Under the pieces are notes generated by a model that was not told where the DNA came from, searched no databases, and worked only from the letters and a program-made list of their open reading frames with translations. The translations under genes were made by a program, and so were the position numbers. From IMG/VR virus record IMGVR_UViG_3300036398_000101, positions 1 through 23,438 of that record: a stretch of 23,438 nt of DNA; one strand, written 5' to 3'. Origin of the DNA: a virus. Positions 1 to 7,200 of this stretch are shown here, piece by piece (position 1 is the first letter of the stretch; each line of letters opens with the position of its first letter).

Positions 1-1
1 A

Positions 2-238
2 GATTTGGCCGATAAGTACGCCGAGGCGTATCAGGGTCACTACGGGATCATCCCGCTAGATGATTACCCAGACGGGTTTAAGGTGCAGAAAGACGCTGCT
101 GCGTACGCCGACAGCCTGCTGACGTTTGTGAAGGGCATCCGTGGCGACCTGCCGAAAAACACCGATTTGCAGAACATCATTGACGAGATCGTGGGCGAAA
201 TTGCCTCCCTTTCGTACAAGTTGGAGCGTTTTAAATAG
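2..238 (+). CDS. Unknown phage protein, 3' part (5' end outside window)
   Basis: The frame is open from the first bases (it reads Asp-Leu-Ala-Asp before any certain start), so this is most likely the 3' end of a gene that begins upstream. A TTG at 5 could serve as a start but has no visible ribosome binding site in the window. About 78 codons are visible, ending in TAG at 236-238. The piece looks soluble and helical, with an acidic, Ile/Leu-rich segment near the end and no signal peptide or membrane span. I do not recognise the family. The last G of its stop codon is the first base of the next gene's GTG start, so the two are probably co-translated. Confidence 0.6.
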   Translation, partial: DLADKYAEAYQGHYGIIPLDDYPDGFKVQKDAAAYADSLLTFVKGIRGDLPKNTDLQNIIDEIVGEIASLSYKLERFK

Positions 239-1377
239 TGCAAATTGAACAAATCGGGATCGCCACCCTGATCCCGTTTGCTAAAAACAGCCGCACACAT
301 AGCGACGCACAGGTAGCCCAGATCGCGGCCAGCATCCGCGAATTTGGGTTCACCAACCCCGTATTGATAGACGAGGCCAACGGCATCATTGCCGGTCACG
401 GGCGCGTCATGGCTGCCCGTAAGTTAAAACTGACCGAGGTGCCGTGCATACGCCTTGCCCACCTTTCGGACGCCCAAAAGCGGGCTTACGTCATTGCCGA
501 CAACAAGCTTGCCCTTAATGCCGGCTGGGATGAGGCTATGCTCAAACTGGAGTTGGCCGACCTAAAGGCGCTAAACTTTGACCTTGACCTAACGGGCTTT
601 GACACAAACGAAATAGACGCCCTATTGGCCGAAAAGGGTACGGAGGGGTTAACTGACCCCGATGCCACCCCAGAGCCGCCCGTGGAGCCTGTCACGCGCC
701 TTGGCGACGTATGGGTATGCGGCCAACACCGGGTAATGTGTGGAAGCGCAACATCCGTTGATGACGTTCAACGGTTGATGGCAGGAGCGTCGCCCGATTT
801 GATTCATACCGATCCCCCGTATGGCATGAACGCGGTAACGAAAAGTTCCGTTTTGAAAGAGCGATATAAGACAGACATTATTGGCGATGACAACGCGGAA
901 ACCGCCAAAGACGCATTTCGGTTGATATTTGGGTTGTACCCAGACGCCAAGCACATCTGGTGGGGCGCAAACTATTATGCTTCCGCATTGCCTGACAGCG
1001 AATGCTGGCTGGTATGGGACAAAAATAATGGGCAAAGCGACCAAACCGATTGCGAGTTGGCATGGGCAAATTTCCGAAGCGTCGTGCGCCAATTTACGCA
1101 AGCCAGCGAAAAAACGAACCGAGTGCATCCAACGCAAAAGCCGGTCGCGTTGATGGAATGGATTATTAAGCGGTTTAAGATTTCGGCCACAACGATTGCC
1201 GACTTCTTCGGCGGGTCAGGATCAACCCTGATCGCAGCCGAAAAAAATCAAATTACTGGATATATCATGGAGTTAGATCCAGTATTTGTGGACGTAATTG
1301 TAAAACGGTGGGAAAACTTCACCGGCCAAAAGGCCGTGCTGGAATCTACTGGCGAACCGTTCAAGGCCGCGGCATGA
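238..1377 (+). CDS. ParB-like nuclease domain fused to a DNA (N4-cytosine/N6-adenine) methyltransferase
   Basis: The protein has 379 residues and a GTG start overlapping the previous stop. Residues ~8-100 form a ParB/Srx-type domain with the sequence GHGR at 53-56, the usual box of phage ParB-like methylases. Residues ~155-370 are a methyltransferase: the catalytic motif DPPY is at 192-195 and the SAM-binding motif FFGGSGS at 323-329. The catalytic-before-SAM order is that of beta-class amino-methyltransferases. HPTQKP lies between them, as in this family. It would transfer methyl groups from SAM to adenine N6 or cytosine N4; the target sequence cannot be read from the protein. It probably modifies phage DNA before packaging, since it sits directly upstream of terminase. 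The C-terminal half is more AT-rich than its neighbours. No partner restriction gene is visible. Confidence 0.9.
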   Translation: MQIEQIGIATLIPFAKNSRTHSDAQVAQIAASIREFGFTNPVLIDEANGIIAGHGRVMAARKLKLTEVPCIRLAHLSDAQKRAYVIADNKLALNAGWDEAMLKLELADLKALNFDLDLTGFDTNEIDALLAEKGTEGLTDPDATPEPPVEPVTRLGDVWVCGQHRVMCGSATSVDDVQRLMAGASPDLIHTDPPYGMNAVTKSSVLKERYKTDIIGDDNAETAKDAFRLIFGLYPDAKHIWWGANYYASALPDSECWLVWDKNNGQSDQTDCELAWANFRSVVRQFTQASEKTNRVHPTQKPVALMEWIIKRFKISATTIADFFGGSGSTLIAAEKNQITGYIMELDPVFVDVIVKRWENFTGQKAVLESTGEPFKAAA

Positions 1378-1763
1378 AACGCAAGGAAACGCGCATTAGC
1401 GAACGCACCGGCCAACCCAAGCAAGGCCACCAAGGAGAAGGCGGCGGTCGCCCCCCGTTTGAGATTGATTATGAAGCTGTTAAGAAGCTGGCAGGCATCC
1501 AATGTACGCAGACCGAAATCGCCGCGTGGCTTGGTTGTCACGTTAATACGCTGCTAACCGACGAGAAGTTTATGGAGATTTATAAAAGCGGCATGGAAGG
1601 CGGCAAAATGTCGCTGCGCCGCCACCAATGGCGGGCGTTAGAGGAAGGCAACACGACCATGCTGGTGTGGCTTGGCAAGCAATACCTCGGCCAACGCGAG
1701 AAGAACGAGCTAACTGGCGCTGATGGCAAGGATTTGGTCATTACATGGCTGCCGCCCCAGTAG
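1374..1763 (+). CDS. Putative terminase small subunit (HTH DNA-binding)
   Basis: I choose the ATG at 1374 (129 residues), which makes an ATGA overlap with the methyltransferase; longer in-frame starts would run deep into that gene. After a basic, Gly-rich N-terminus, residues ~35-65 resemble a helix-turn-helix (TQTEIAAWLGCHVNTLL). A helical segment and the phrase MLVWLGKQYLGQRE follow, a pattern I know from small terminase-like phage proteins placed just before the large subunit. The 3' end overlaps the large terminase by 19 bases. The role would be recognition of the packaging site and handing DNA to the large subunit. The call rests on position, size and the HTH; no single diagnostic motif fixes it. 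Confidence 0.72.
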   Translation: MKRKETRISERTGQPKQGHQGEGGGRPPFEIDYEAVKKLAGIQCTQTEIAAWLGCHVNTLLTDEKFMEIYKSGMEGGKMSLRRHQWRALEEGNTTMLVWLGKQYLGQREKNELTGADGKDLVITWLPPQ

Positions 1764-3085
1764 TTATACCCTACGCCCCGCGTAAGGTTTTCATGCCGTT
1801 CCATGAGCGCACCCAACGGTGGGCGTGTCTTGTAGCTCATCGGAGAGCTGGGAAAACTGTCGCAGCCGTTAACGACATTATTCGTGCGGCTATGTTTGCC
1901 AAAAGCCCAAACCCTTTGTATGGCTATTGCGCCCCGTACCGCTCGCAAGCTAAATCGGTCGCATGGGATTACTTTAAGTTTTACGCCGCCCCTGTCACCC
2001 GTGACGTAAACGAATCCGAGTTAACAGTTGAGTTAGTCAACGGTGCCAAGATCAGGCTGTTCGGCGCCGACAACGCTGACGCGATGCGCGGCCTAGGCTT
2101 TGACGGCCTTTACCTAGACGAATATGGCGACTTTCGGCCTAGCGTGTTTGGGAACGTCTTGAGGCCGAGTTTGAGCGACAAAACCGGATGGTGCGTTTTC
2201 GGAGGCACTCCGAAGGGGCGTAATCAGTTTTGGGACATTTACGAAACCGCCACTCGTCTCCCTAGCGAGTGGTTCCTGTTGCGCCTGCCCGCCTCATCCA
2301 GCGGGATTCTCCCGGCGACCGAGCTAACCGCCGCCAGAGCGCAGTTGGCCGAGGATCAGTACCTACAGGAGTACGAGACTTCATTTGAAGCCGCAATCCT
2401 CGGCGCTTTTTTTGGCAAGGAAATGCGAGAGGCAGAGCAGCAGGGACGCATCTGCCAAGTGCCATACGACCCGAATTACCCTGTGTACACCGCGTGGGAC
2501 TTGGGTTATCGGGACGACACCGCCATTTGGTTCTATCAGATCGGGCGCGGGGAAATCCGCGTTATAGACTTCCACGCTGTCTCTGGCGCTGACATCTACG
2601 ATATTGCCGAAACGGTGACGCAGAAGCCGTACCGTTACGCCAAACACTACTTGCCGCATGACGCCAGAGCCAAGAGCCTACAGACGGGCAAAAGCATCAT
2701 TGAGCAATTGGCGACGCATCTGGATGTCGCCAAGCTGGCCGTGGTTCCTGACATTGGAGTGCAAAGCGGCATCCAAGCGGTGCGTATGATGTTGCCGCGT
2801 GTGTGGTTTGACGGCGAGAAGTGCCGCGAGGGCATTGAGGCGTTGCGCCAGTACCAACGCGAATACGACGAAGATAAGAAAGCCTATAGACAGTCACCGC
2901 GCCACGATTGGACATCGCACCCTAGTGACGCTTTCCGAATGCTTGCGGTATCATACGCCGAACAGGCTGACAAGACCCCGACCCTTGAGCCTAAACCGCT
3001 GATCGTCGGGCCAGAGAACACCGTAACTCTTAACGATATGTGGGCGGTTCACGACCGCCAAGGCTCTCGGAGGGCAAGGATATGA
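1745..3085 (+). CDS. terL: Terminase large subunit (packaging ATPase and nuclease)
   Basis: This 446-residue protein has the complete two-domain plan of a packaging motor. The N-terminal ATPase has Walker A-like HRRAGKT at 32-38 and Walker B LYLDEY at 122-127 with the catalytic Asp-Glu at 125-126, then a coupling-motif-like GGTPKG at 153-158. The C-terminal RNase H-like nuclease has likely metal-binding acidic residues in WDLGYRDD (D252), VIDFH (D275), LPHD (D306) and HPSDAFR (D394 or adjacent). It hydrolyses ATP to pump DNA through the portal and cuts the concatemer. The length is usual for the family. The start at 1745 lies inside the small subunit gene, which suggests coupled translation. 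I see no truncation or missing residue. Confidence 0.96.
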   Translation: MAAAPVVIPYAPRKVFMPFHERTQRWACLVAHRRAGKTVAAVNDIIRAAMFAKSPNPLYGYCAPYRSQAKSVAWDYFKFYAAPVTRDVNESELTVELVNGAKIRLFGADNADAMRGLGFDGLYLDEYGDFRPSVFGNVLRPSLSDKTGWCVFGGTPKGRNQFWDIYETATRLPSEWFLLRLPASSSGILPATELTAARAQLAEDQYLQEYETSFEAAILGAFFGKEMREAEQQGRICQVPYDPNYPVYTAWDLGYRDDTAIWFYQIGRGEIRVIDFHAVSGADIYDIAETVTQKPYRYAKHYLPHDARAKSLQTGKSIIEQLATHLDVAKLAVVPDIGVQSGIQAVRMMLPRVWFDGEKCREGIEALRQYQREYDEDKKAYRQSPRHDWTSHPSDAFRMLAVSYAEQADKTPTLEPKPLIVGPENTVTLNDMWAVHDRQGSRRARI

Positions 3086-3375
3086 GCGTAAACAGTCCCA
3101 CTCGGTACAACTACGTTGCCGTAGCCGCTACGAGCAGCAGCACGTTTGGCACGGCAGGCGCATACCTGCACAGCGTAGTGGTTAACGTTGCCAGCAACAC
3201 CGAAGCAACGGTCATTGTTAGCGATGGCGCAACGGAATTGGTAAAGATTCCGGCCACGCAGGCCGCTGGCGTGTATGTGATCCCGTTGGAAGTTGGCACC
3301 AAGGGCCGCATTACCGCGACTTGCTCGGGTAACTCCAACTGCCGCGTTGTCGGCTTGTTCAGCGATTACGTATGA
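3082..3375 (+). CDS. Small hypothetical beta-rich virion-region protein
   Basis: The protein has 97 residues from the ATG at 3082, which overlaps the terminase stop as ATGA and has GGAG and AAGGA just upstream. A longer in-frame start at 3040 is less likely because it lies within terminase. The sequence is Val/Thr/Ala/Ser-rich with alternating hydrophobic residues, suggesting a small beta-sandwich. It has no signal peptide, membrane span or catalytic motif. Small proteins of this composition between terminase and portal occur in many environmental phages. I do not recognise a named family. A minor virion role is only a guess from position. Confidence 0.75.
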   Translation: MSVNSPTRYNYVAVAATSSSTFGTAGAYLHSVVVNVASNTEATVIVSDGATELVKIPATQAAGVYVIPLEVGTKGRITATCSGNSNCRVVGLFSDYV

Positions 3376-3530
3376 ACCGTAAGCCGGGGCTGTACGCGAA
3401 CATTCTCGCCAAGCAAGAGCGCATCAAGGCTGGCTCGGGCGAGCGTATGCGTAAGCCCGGTGACCCCGGTGCGCCGACTGCCAAGGCGTTCCGCGAGTCA
3501 GCCAAGACGGTCAAGAAGGAAAACAAGTGA
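3372..3530 (+). CDS. Very small basic hypothetical protein (52 aa)
   Basis: The ATG at 3372 overlaps the previous stop as ATGA, and the frame runs to TGA at 3528-3530. The protein starts MNRKPGLYANILAKQERI and ends in a Lys-rich tail. Its middle (GSGERMRKPGDPGAPTAKAF) resembles tiny proteins I recall next to portal genes in environmental phages, usually left unnamed. It is strongly basic with a Gly/Pro-rich centre and is unlikely to be membrane-bound. Reality as a gene is supported by stop/start overlaps at both ends and the absence of any other gene in the gap. The function is unknown. Confidence 0.75.
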   Translation: MNRKPGLYANILAKQERIKAGSGERMRKPGDPGAPTAKAFRESAKTVKKENK

Positions 3531-3823
3531 GCGCAGCGTGGCAGCGTAGCGAGGGCAAGAACCCAAAGGGCGGGCTAAACGCCAAGGGTCGCGCTTCCTA
3601 CAAGGCCGAAACGGGCGGCACGTTGAAGCCCCCGGTAAAAGCTGGCGACAACCCCCGCCGCGCCTCGTTCCTCGCCCGCATGGGCAATATGCCGGGGCCG
3701 ATGGAAAAGAACGGCGAACCTACGCGCTTGGCTCTTGCCCTCAAGGCATGGGGCGCAGGCAGCAAGGCAGAGGCCAAGGCGAAAGCCAAGGCAATCAGCA
3801 GTCGTAACGAGAGGAAAGCCTGA
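3527..3823 (+). CDS. Small basic hypothetical protein, DUF6321-like
   Basis: The protein has 98 residues and starts with the GTG at 3527, overlapping the previous stop as GTGA. It begins with a stretch rich in Gly/Lys/Asn (WQRSEGKNPKGGLNAKGRAS) and contains FLARMGNMPGPMEKNGEPTR, and ends with an Ala/Lys-rich helix. This pattern matches a widespread small phage family that I recall being labelled DUF6321; I could not check the name. It is very basic, so nucleic acid contact is possible. It precedes the portal with a TGATG overlap. No function is established that I know of. Confidence 0.78.
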   Translation: MSAAWQRSEGKNPKGGLNAKGRASYKAETGGTLKPPVKAGDNPRRASFLARMGNMPGPMEKNGEPTRLALALKAWGAGSKAEAKAKAKAISSRNERKA

Positions 3824-5844
3824 TGGACGTATTGGTACAGCCGGAACTGAACAAGTACCTCCGCATCATCGGGCAGTACGACAACGAATTTGCCAAGTGG
3901 ACAGCGCGTACCAAGAAGATCATCAAGCGTTACCGCGACGATACCCGTGGGCAGACGCTGACTGAATCGGCCAAGTTCAATATCCTTTGGTCAAACGTGC
4001 AGACGCTACGCCCTGCCGTCTACGCCAAACTCCCCAAGGCTGACATTGGCCGCCGCTTTGGTGACAACGACCCCGTTGGCCGCGTGGCAGGACAACTGCT
4101 AGAACGCGCCATTGATTTTGAAATTGAGCATTACCCCGATTACCGCTCAACTATGTCTTACTGCGTAGAGGATCGGTTCCTCGGTGGACGCGGCACGGCA
4201 TGGGTACGTTACGAACCGCACACCGCCCCTATCGGCATTGAGGATGACGGCGTATCGGTTACCGGCGACATTGAGCAGGGCGAGGGCGCACCGCCGCAGA
4301 TGGAGCGCATAGAGTACGAATGCGCCCCGGTAGATTACGTCCATTGGCGTGACTTTGGTCACAGTACCGCCCGCACATGGGAAGAAGTCGGACAGGTATG
4401 GCGCTGGGTTTACATGACCCGCGAGGCGCTCGTAGAGCGTTTTGGCGAGGAAATGGCGGCCAAGATACCGCTAGACCAAGGCCCAGAGCCGCTGAACGCT
4501 TACAACGAGAACAAGCGTCTTTATAACCGCGCAAAGATTTGCGAACTGTGGGACAAGGAAACCCAGAAGGTTTACTGGTTCTCAAAGGGTATGCCGCAGA
4601 TCATTGATGTGCGTGACGACCCGCTCGGCCTTGAGGGTTTCTACCCCTGCCCGCGCCCGCTGTATGCCACCACGACTAGCGACACGCTCGTACCCGTTCC
4701 CGACTTTGTGCTGTACCAAGATCAGGCGATGGAGTTGGACATCCTCTCCGACCGCATTGACGGCTTGGTGAAATCGCTGCGTGTGCGTGGCGTATACGAC
4801 GCCAGCCAGCCTGCCCTGCAACGCCTAATGACGGAGGGCGACAACAATGCACTTATACCAGTTGATAAGTGGATGGCTTTCAGCGAGAAGGGCGGCCTTA
4901 AAGGCAGCATTGACCTTCTCCCGCTGGACACGCTCGCCAACGCCCTCCTCAACTGCTACCGCGCCCGAGAGGACATCAAGAGCCAAATCTACGAAATCAC
5001 GGGCATCGCAGACATCATCCGAGGCGTCTCGGCAGCCTCAGAAACGGCCACGGCGCAACAGATCAAAGGCCAGTACGCAGGATTAAGACTGCGCTCTATG
5101 CAGGAGGAGGTGGCGATGTTTGCCGCCGAACTCATCCGGCTGAAAGCACAGGTCATGTGTATGCACTACCAGCCAGAGACGATTCTGGCGTATGCCGCTG
5201 CCGAGCAGATGACCCCGGCGGATCAACAATTGATCCCGCAGGCGCTGGAACTAATCCGTAACAAGCCGTTGCGTAGCTTCCGCATAGACATTGCCTCTGA
5301 CTCGCTTGTGATGCTGGACGAGAACCAGAACAAGCAGGATCGGCTGCAATTCCTACAGGCGTTTGGTGGGTTCCTCGCCCAAGCACTCCCGGTTGGTCAG
5401 GCGTCACCCGAAATGGTGCCGATGATGATGGAGTTGCTGCGCTTTGGTATGCAGGCGTTTAAGGCTGCCCGCCCGATTGAGGGGCAGATTGACGCAACCT
5501 TGCAACAGTTGGCACAGGCCGCCCAACAGCAGCAGCCTGATGGCGAGCAACAGGGCAAGCAAGCCGAGTTGCAGCAGAAGGGTCAAATGGAGCAGGGCCG
5601 TATGCAGATGGAGGCGGCGCTACAGCAGGCCAAGCTGCAACAGCAGATGCAGATGGAGCAGCTGAAGAACCAGACCAAGATGGCGATGGAGCAGCAAAAG
5701 CAACAGTTTGAAGCGCAGTTGGAAGCCATGAAGCTGCAAAGTCAGCAGGAAGCGGCCAAGTACAAGGCTGACATGGACGCCCAGACGCGGCTCATCATCG
5801 CGCAGATGAACAAAACCCTACCCCCAACCACGTTTAACCAATGA
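3823..5844 (+). CDS. Portal protein (P22-like type, Gln-rich C-terminal coiled coil)
   Basis: At 673 residues this is the size of the large portals of podoviruses. It follows terminase and precedes scaffold and capsid, the standard portal position. The N-terminal part has many Trp/Tyr/Arg residues (for example around WVRYEP and WRWVYMTREALVERFGEE) typical of a portal wing. The middle has YEITGIADIIRG followed by ETATAQQIKGQYA, a phrase I associate with P22-like portals. Residues ~560-665 are an extreme Gln/Met-rich coiled coil, comparable with the long barrel of P22 gp1. It forms the dodecameric entry channel for DNA and the docking site for terminase and neck proteins. The start overlaps the previous stop as TGATG. 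Confidence 0.93.
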   Translation: MDVLVQPELNKYLRIIGQYDNEFAKWTARTKKIIKRYRDDTRGQTLTESAKFNILWSNVQTLRPAVYAKLPKADIGRRFGDNDPVGRVAGQLLERAIDFEIEHYPDYRSTMSYCVEDRFLGGRGTAWVRYEPHTAPIGIEDDGVSVTGDIEQGEGAPPQMERIEYECAPVDYVHWRDFGHSTARTWEEVGQVWRWVYMTREALVERFGEEMAAKIPLDQGPEPLNAYNENKRLYNRAKICELWDKETQKVYWFSKGMPQIIDVRDDPLGLEGFYPCPRPLYATTTSDTLVPVPDFVLYQDQAMELDILSDRIDGLVKSLRVRGVYDASQPALQRLMTEGDNNALIPVDKWMAFSEKGGLKGSIDLLPLDTLANALLNCYRAREDIKSQIYEITGIADIIRGVSAASETATAQQIKGQYAGLRLRSMQEEVAMFAAELIRLKAQVMCMHYQPETILAYAAAEQMTPADQQLIPQALELIRNKPLRSFRIDIASDSLVMLDENQNKQDRLQFLQAFGGFLAQALPVGQASPEMVPMMMELLRFGMQAFKAARPIEGQIDATLQQLAQAAQQQQPDGEQQGKQAELQQKGQMEQGRMQMEAALQQAKLQQQMQMEQLKNQTKMAMEQQKQQFEAQLEAMKLQSQQEAAKYKADMDAQTRLIIAQMNKTLPPTTFNQ

Positions 5845-6188
5845 AACGCACCTACGTTTTTATTGATGGCGAGTTTGTGGAGCGTCGGAAGGACGCCAAA
5901 GGGCAGTACCACTACGTTCAGCCAGACATTCAGCCATACAAAAGCATGGTTGACGGCAGCATGATCACCTCACGCTCGCAGCACCGCCGCCATTTGAAGG
6001 CGCACGGTTGTGAGGAGGTAGGCAACGACGATCCCGCTAAACACATACGGCAGGAAAAGCAGTCAAACGAGCGTTTGGAGCGCCTCAAGCACGAGGTGAA
6101 CAATCGCATGACTAACGAACAAGCTGACCGAATCATTAGGCAGTTGCGCCAAGAGATTAATTTCACCAATCCCCACAGGAGAGGCTAA
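5841..6188 (+). CDS. Small hypothetical protein between portal and scaffold
   Basis: The protein has 115 residues and its ATG at 5841 overlaps the portal stop as ATGA. It starts with a short strand-like segment (RTYVFIDGEFVER), contains YHYVQPDIQPYKSMVDGSMI and SQHRRHLKAHGCEEVG, and ends in a charged helix. The His/Cys content of the middle (QHRRHLKAHGCE) faintly suggests metal binding, but no complete zinc-finger pattern is present. Proteins with this beginning sit beside portal or scaffold genes in many environmental phages and are unnamed. The function is unknown. Confidence 0.78.
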   Translation: MKRTYVFIDGEFVERRKDAKGQYHYVQPDIQPYKSMVDGSMITSRSQHRRHLKAHGCEEVGNDDPAKHIRQEKQSNERLERLKHEVNNRMTNEQADRIIRQLRQEINFTNPHRRG

Positions 6189-7177
6189 TGGACGTTGAGA
6201 ATCAGGAAGCCCCACAGGCTGAACCGATTGACCGCAGGGCAATGCTGGAGGAACAGCTTGAGGCTGCCGAGCGTGGCGAGCCGATTGAGGCCAGATCACG
6301 CGATGAGGGCGGGCGTTTCGCTAAACCCTCCAAAGTGGAGGCAGAACCCGAGGTAGAGGAAGAAGAACCGCCGGTATGGCGTCGTCCTCCTGCGTCGTGG
6401 AAAAAGGATTTCCATGAGGTTTGGCAGAAAGCCGACCCCAAGATGCAGGAATACGCATGGCAGCGTGAGGAGCAGATGCGAGCGGGCGTGGAACCGCTGC
6501 TCTCCAAGGCGCAGTTTGCCGATGCGATGCAGGAAGCCATCAGCCCTTACATGAACACGATTCAAGGGCTTGGCTTGCAGCCAGAAAAAGCTGTTGCCGC
6601 GTTGATGGAAGCTGACCACAAGCTCCGTAACAGCGACCCGCAGACCAAAATGCAGTATTTCGCGCAGTTGGCGCAGAGTTACGGCATCAACTTGGGCGCA
6701 ATGCAGGGGCAAGCCCCCACAGCAGCGCCAAACAGCGTTGATCCGATGGTTTACCAACTGCAAAACGAACTGAACAAAGTCCGTGGCGAGGTCATGGGCT
6801 GGAAACAGCAGCAGGAAATGGTGGAAAACCAGACCCTGCTTAACGAGATCAACCAATTTAGTTTGAAGGCCGATCATTTTGAGGAAGTCCGACCGACGAT
6901 GATTCAGCTCCTACAGAGCGGAGTCGCGCAGACGTTGGATGAAGCCTATGATAAGGCCATTCGGCTTGACCCGACCTTGTTTGAACAGACGCTTAAAGCC
7001 CAACAGGCTGAAGTGGCTGCAAAACAGGCGAAGGAGGCCAATCGGGTAGCGAAAACTGCCCGCGCAGCAGCGGTGAGCGTCAGAAGTGCCACACCCGGCC
7101 CAAACACGGCTCCCAAGGCAGCAAACCGTCGCGCCCTCTTGGAGGAGGCTTTCTCCGAAACAGAGCCGCGTTTGTAA
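6188..7177 (+). CDS. Putative head scaffolding protein
   Basis: The protein has 329 residues with a TAATG start overlap. Its composition fits a scaffold: an acidic, disordered N-terminus (residues ~1-60, with EVEEEEPP), a conserved-looking SWKKDFHEVWQKADPK segment, then long Glu/Gln/Ala-rich helices (around 75-260), and a short basic C-terminal tail (after ~290). It lies between portal and major capsid, where scaffold genes usually are. It would act inside the procapsid to direct capsid assembly and leave before or during packaging. No protease domain is visible. The assignment rests on composition and position rather than on a catalytic signature. Confidence 0.78.
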   Translation: MDVENQEAPQAEPIDRRAMLEEQLEAAERGEPIEARSRDEGGRFAKPSKVEAEPEVEEEEPPVWRRPPASWKKDFHEVWQKADPKMQEYAWQREEQMRAGVEPLLSKAQFADAMQEAISPYMNTIQGLGLQPEKAVAALMEADHKLRNSDPQTKMQYFAQLAQSYGINLGAMQGQAPTAAPNSVDPMVYQLQNELNKVRGEVMGWKQQQEMVENQTLLNEINQFSLKADHFEEVRPTMIQLLQSGVAQTLDEAYDKAIRLDPTLFEQTLKAQQAEVAAKQAKEANRVAKTARAAAVSVRSATPGPNTAPKAANRRALLEEAFSETEPRL

Positions 7178-7186
7178 TTAACTGAT

Positions 7187-7193
7187 AAAGGAG
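7187..7193 (+). promoter_or_regulatory. Strong Shine-Dalgarno for the major capsid gene
   Basis: AAAGGAG lies 7 bases before the ATG at 7201. This is one of the few places in the block with a real intergenic gap and a near-consensus ribosome binding site, consistent with the high translation needed for the major capsid protein. Confidence 0.75.
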
Positions 7194-7200
7194 TCATCAA

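Noticed and set aside
6296-6877. 193-codon minus-strand open frame opposite the scaffold gene
   Set aside because: It is antisense to a convincing, well-connected + strand gene, and its translation shows no recognisable features.
7178-7200. Promoter before the major capsid gene
   Set aside because: The gap is only 23 bases and holds a strong Shine-Dalgarno; no convincing -35/-10 pair was seen.
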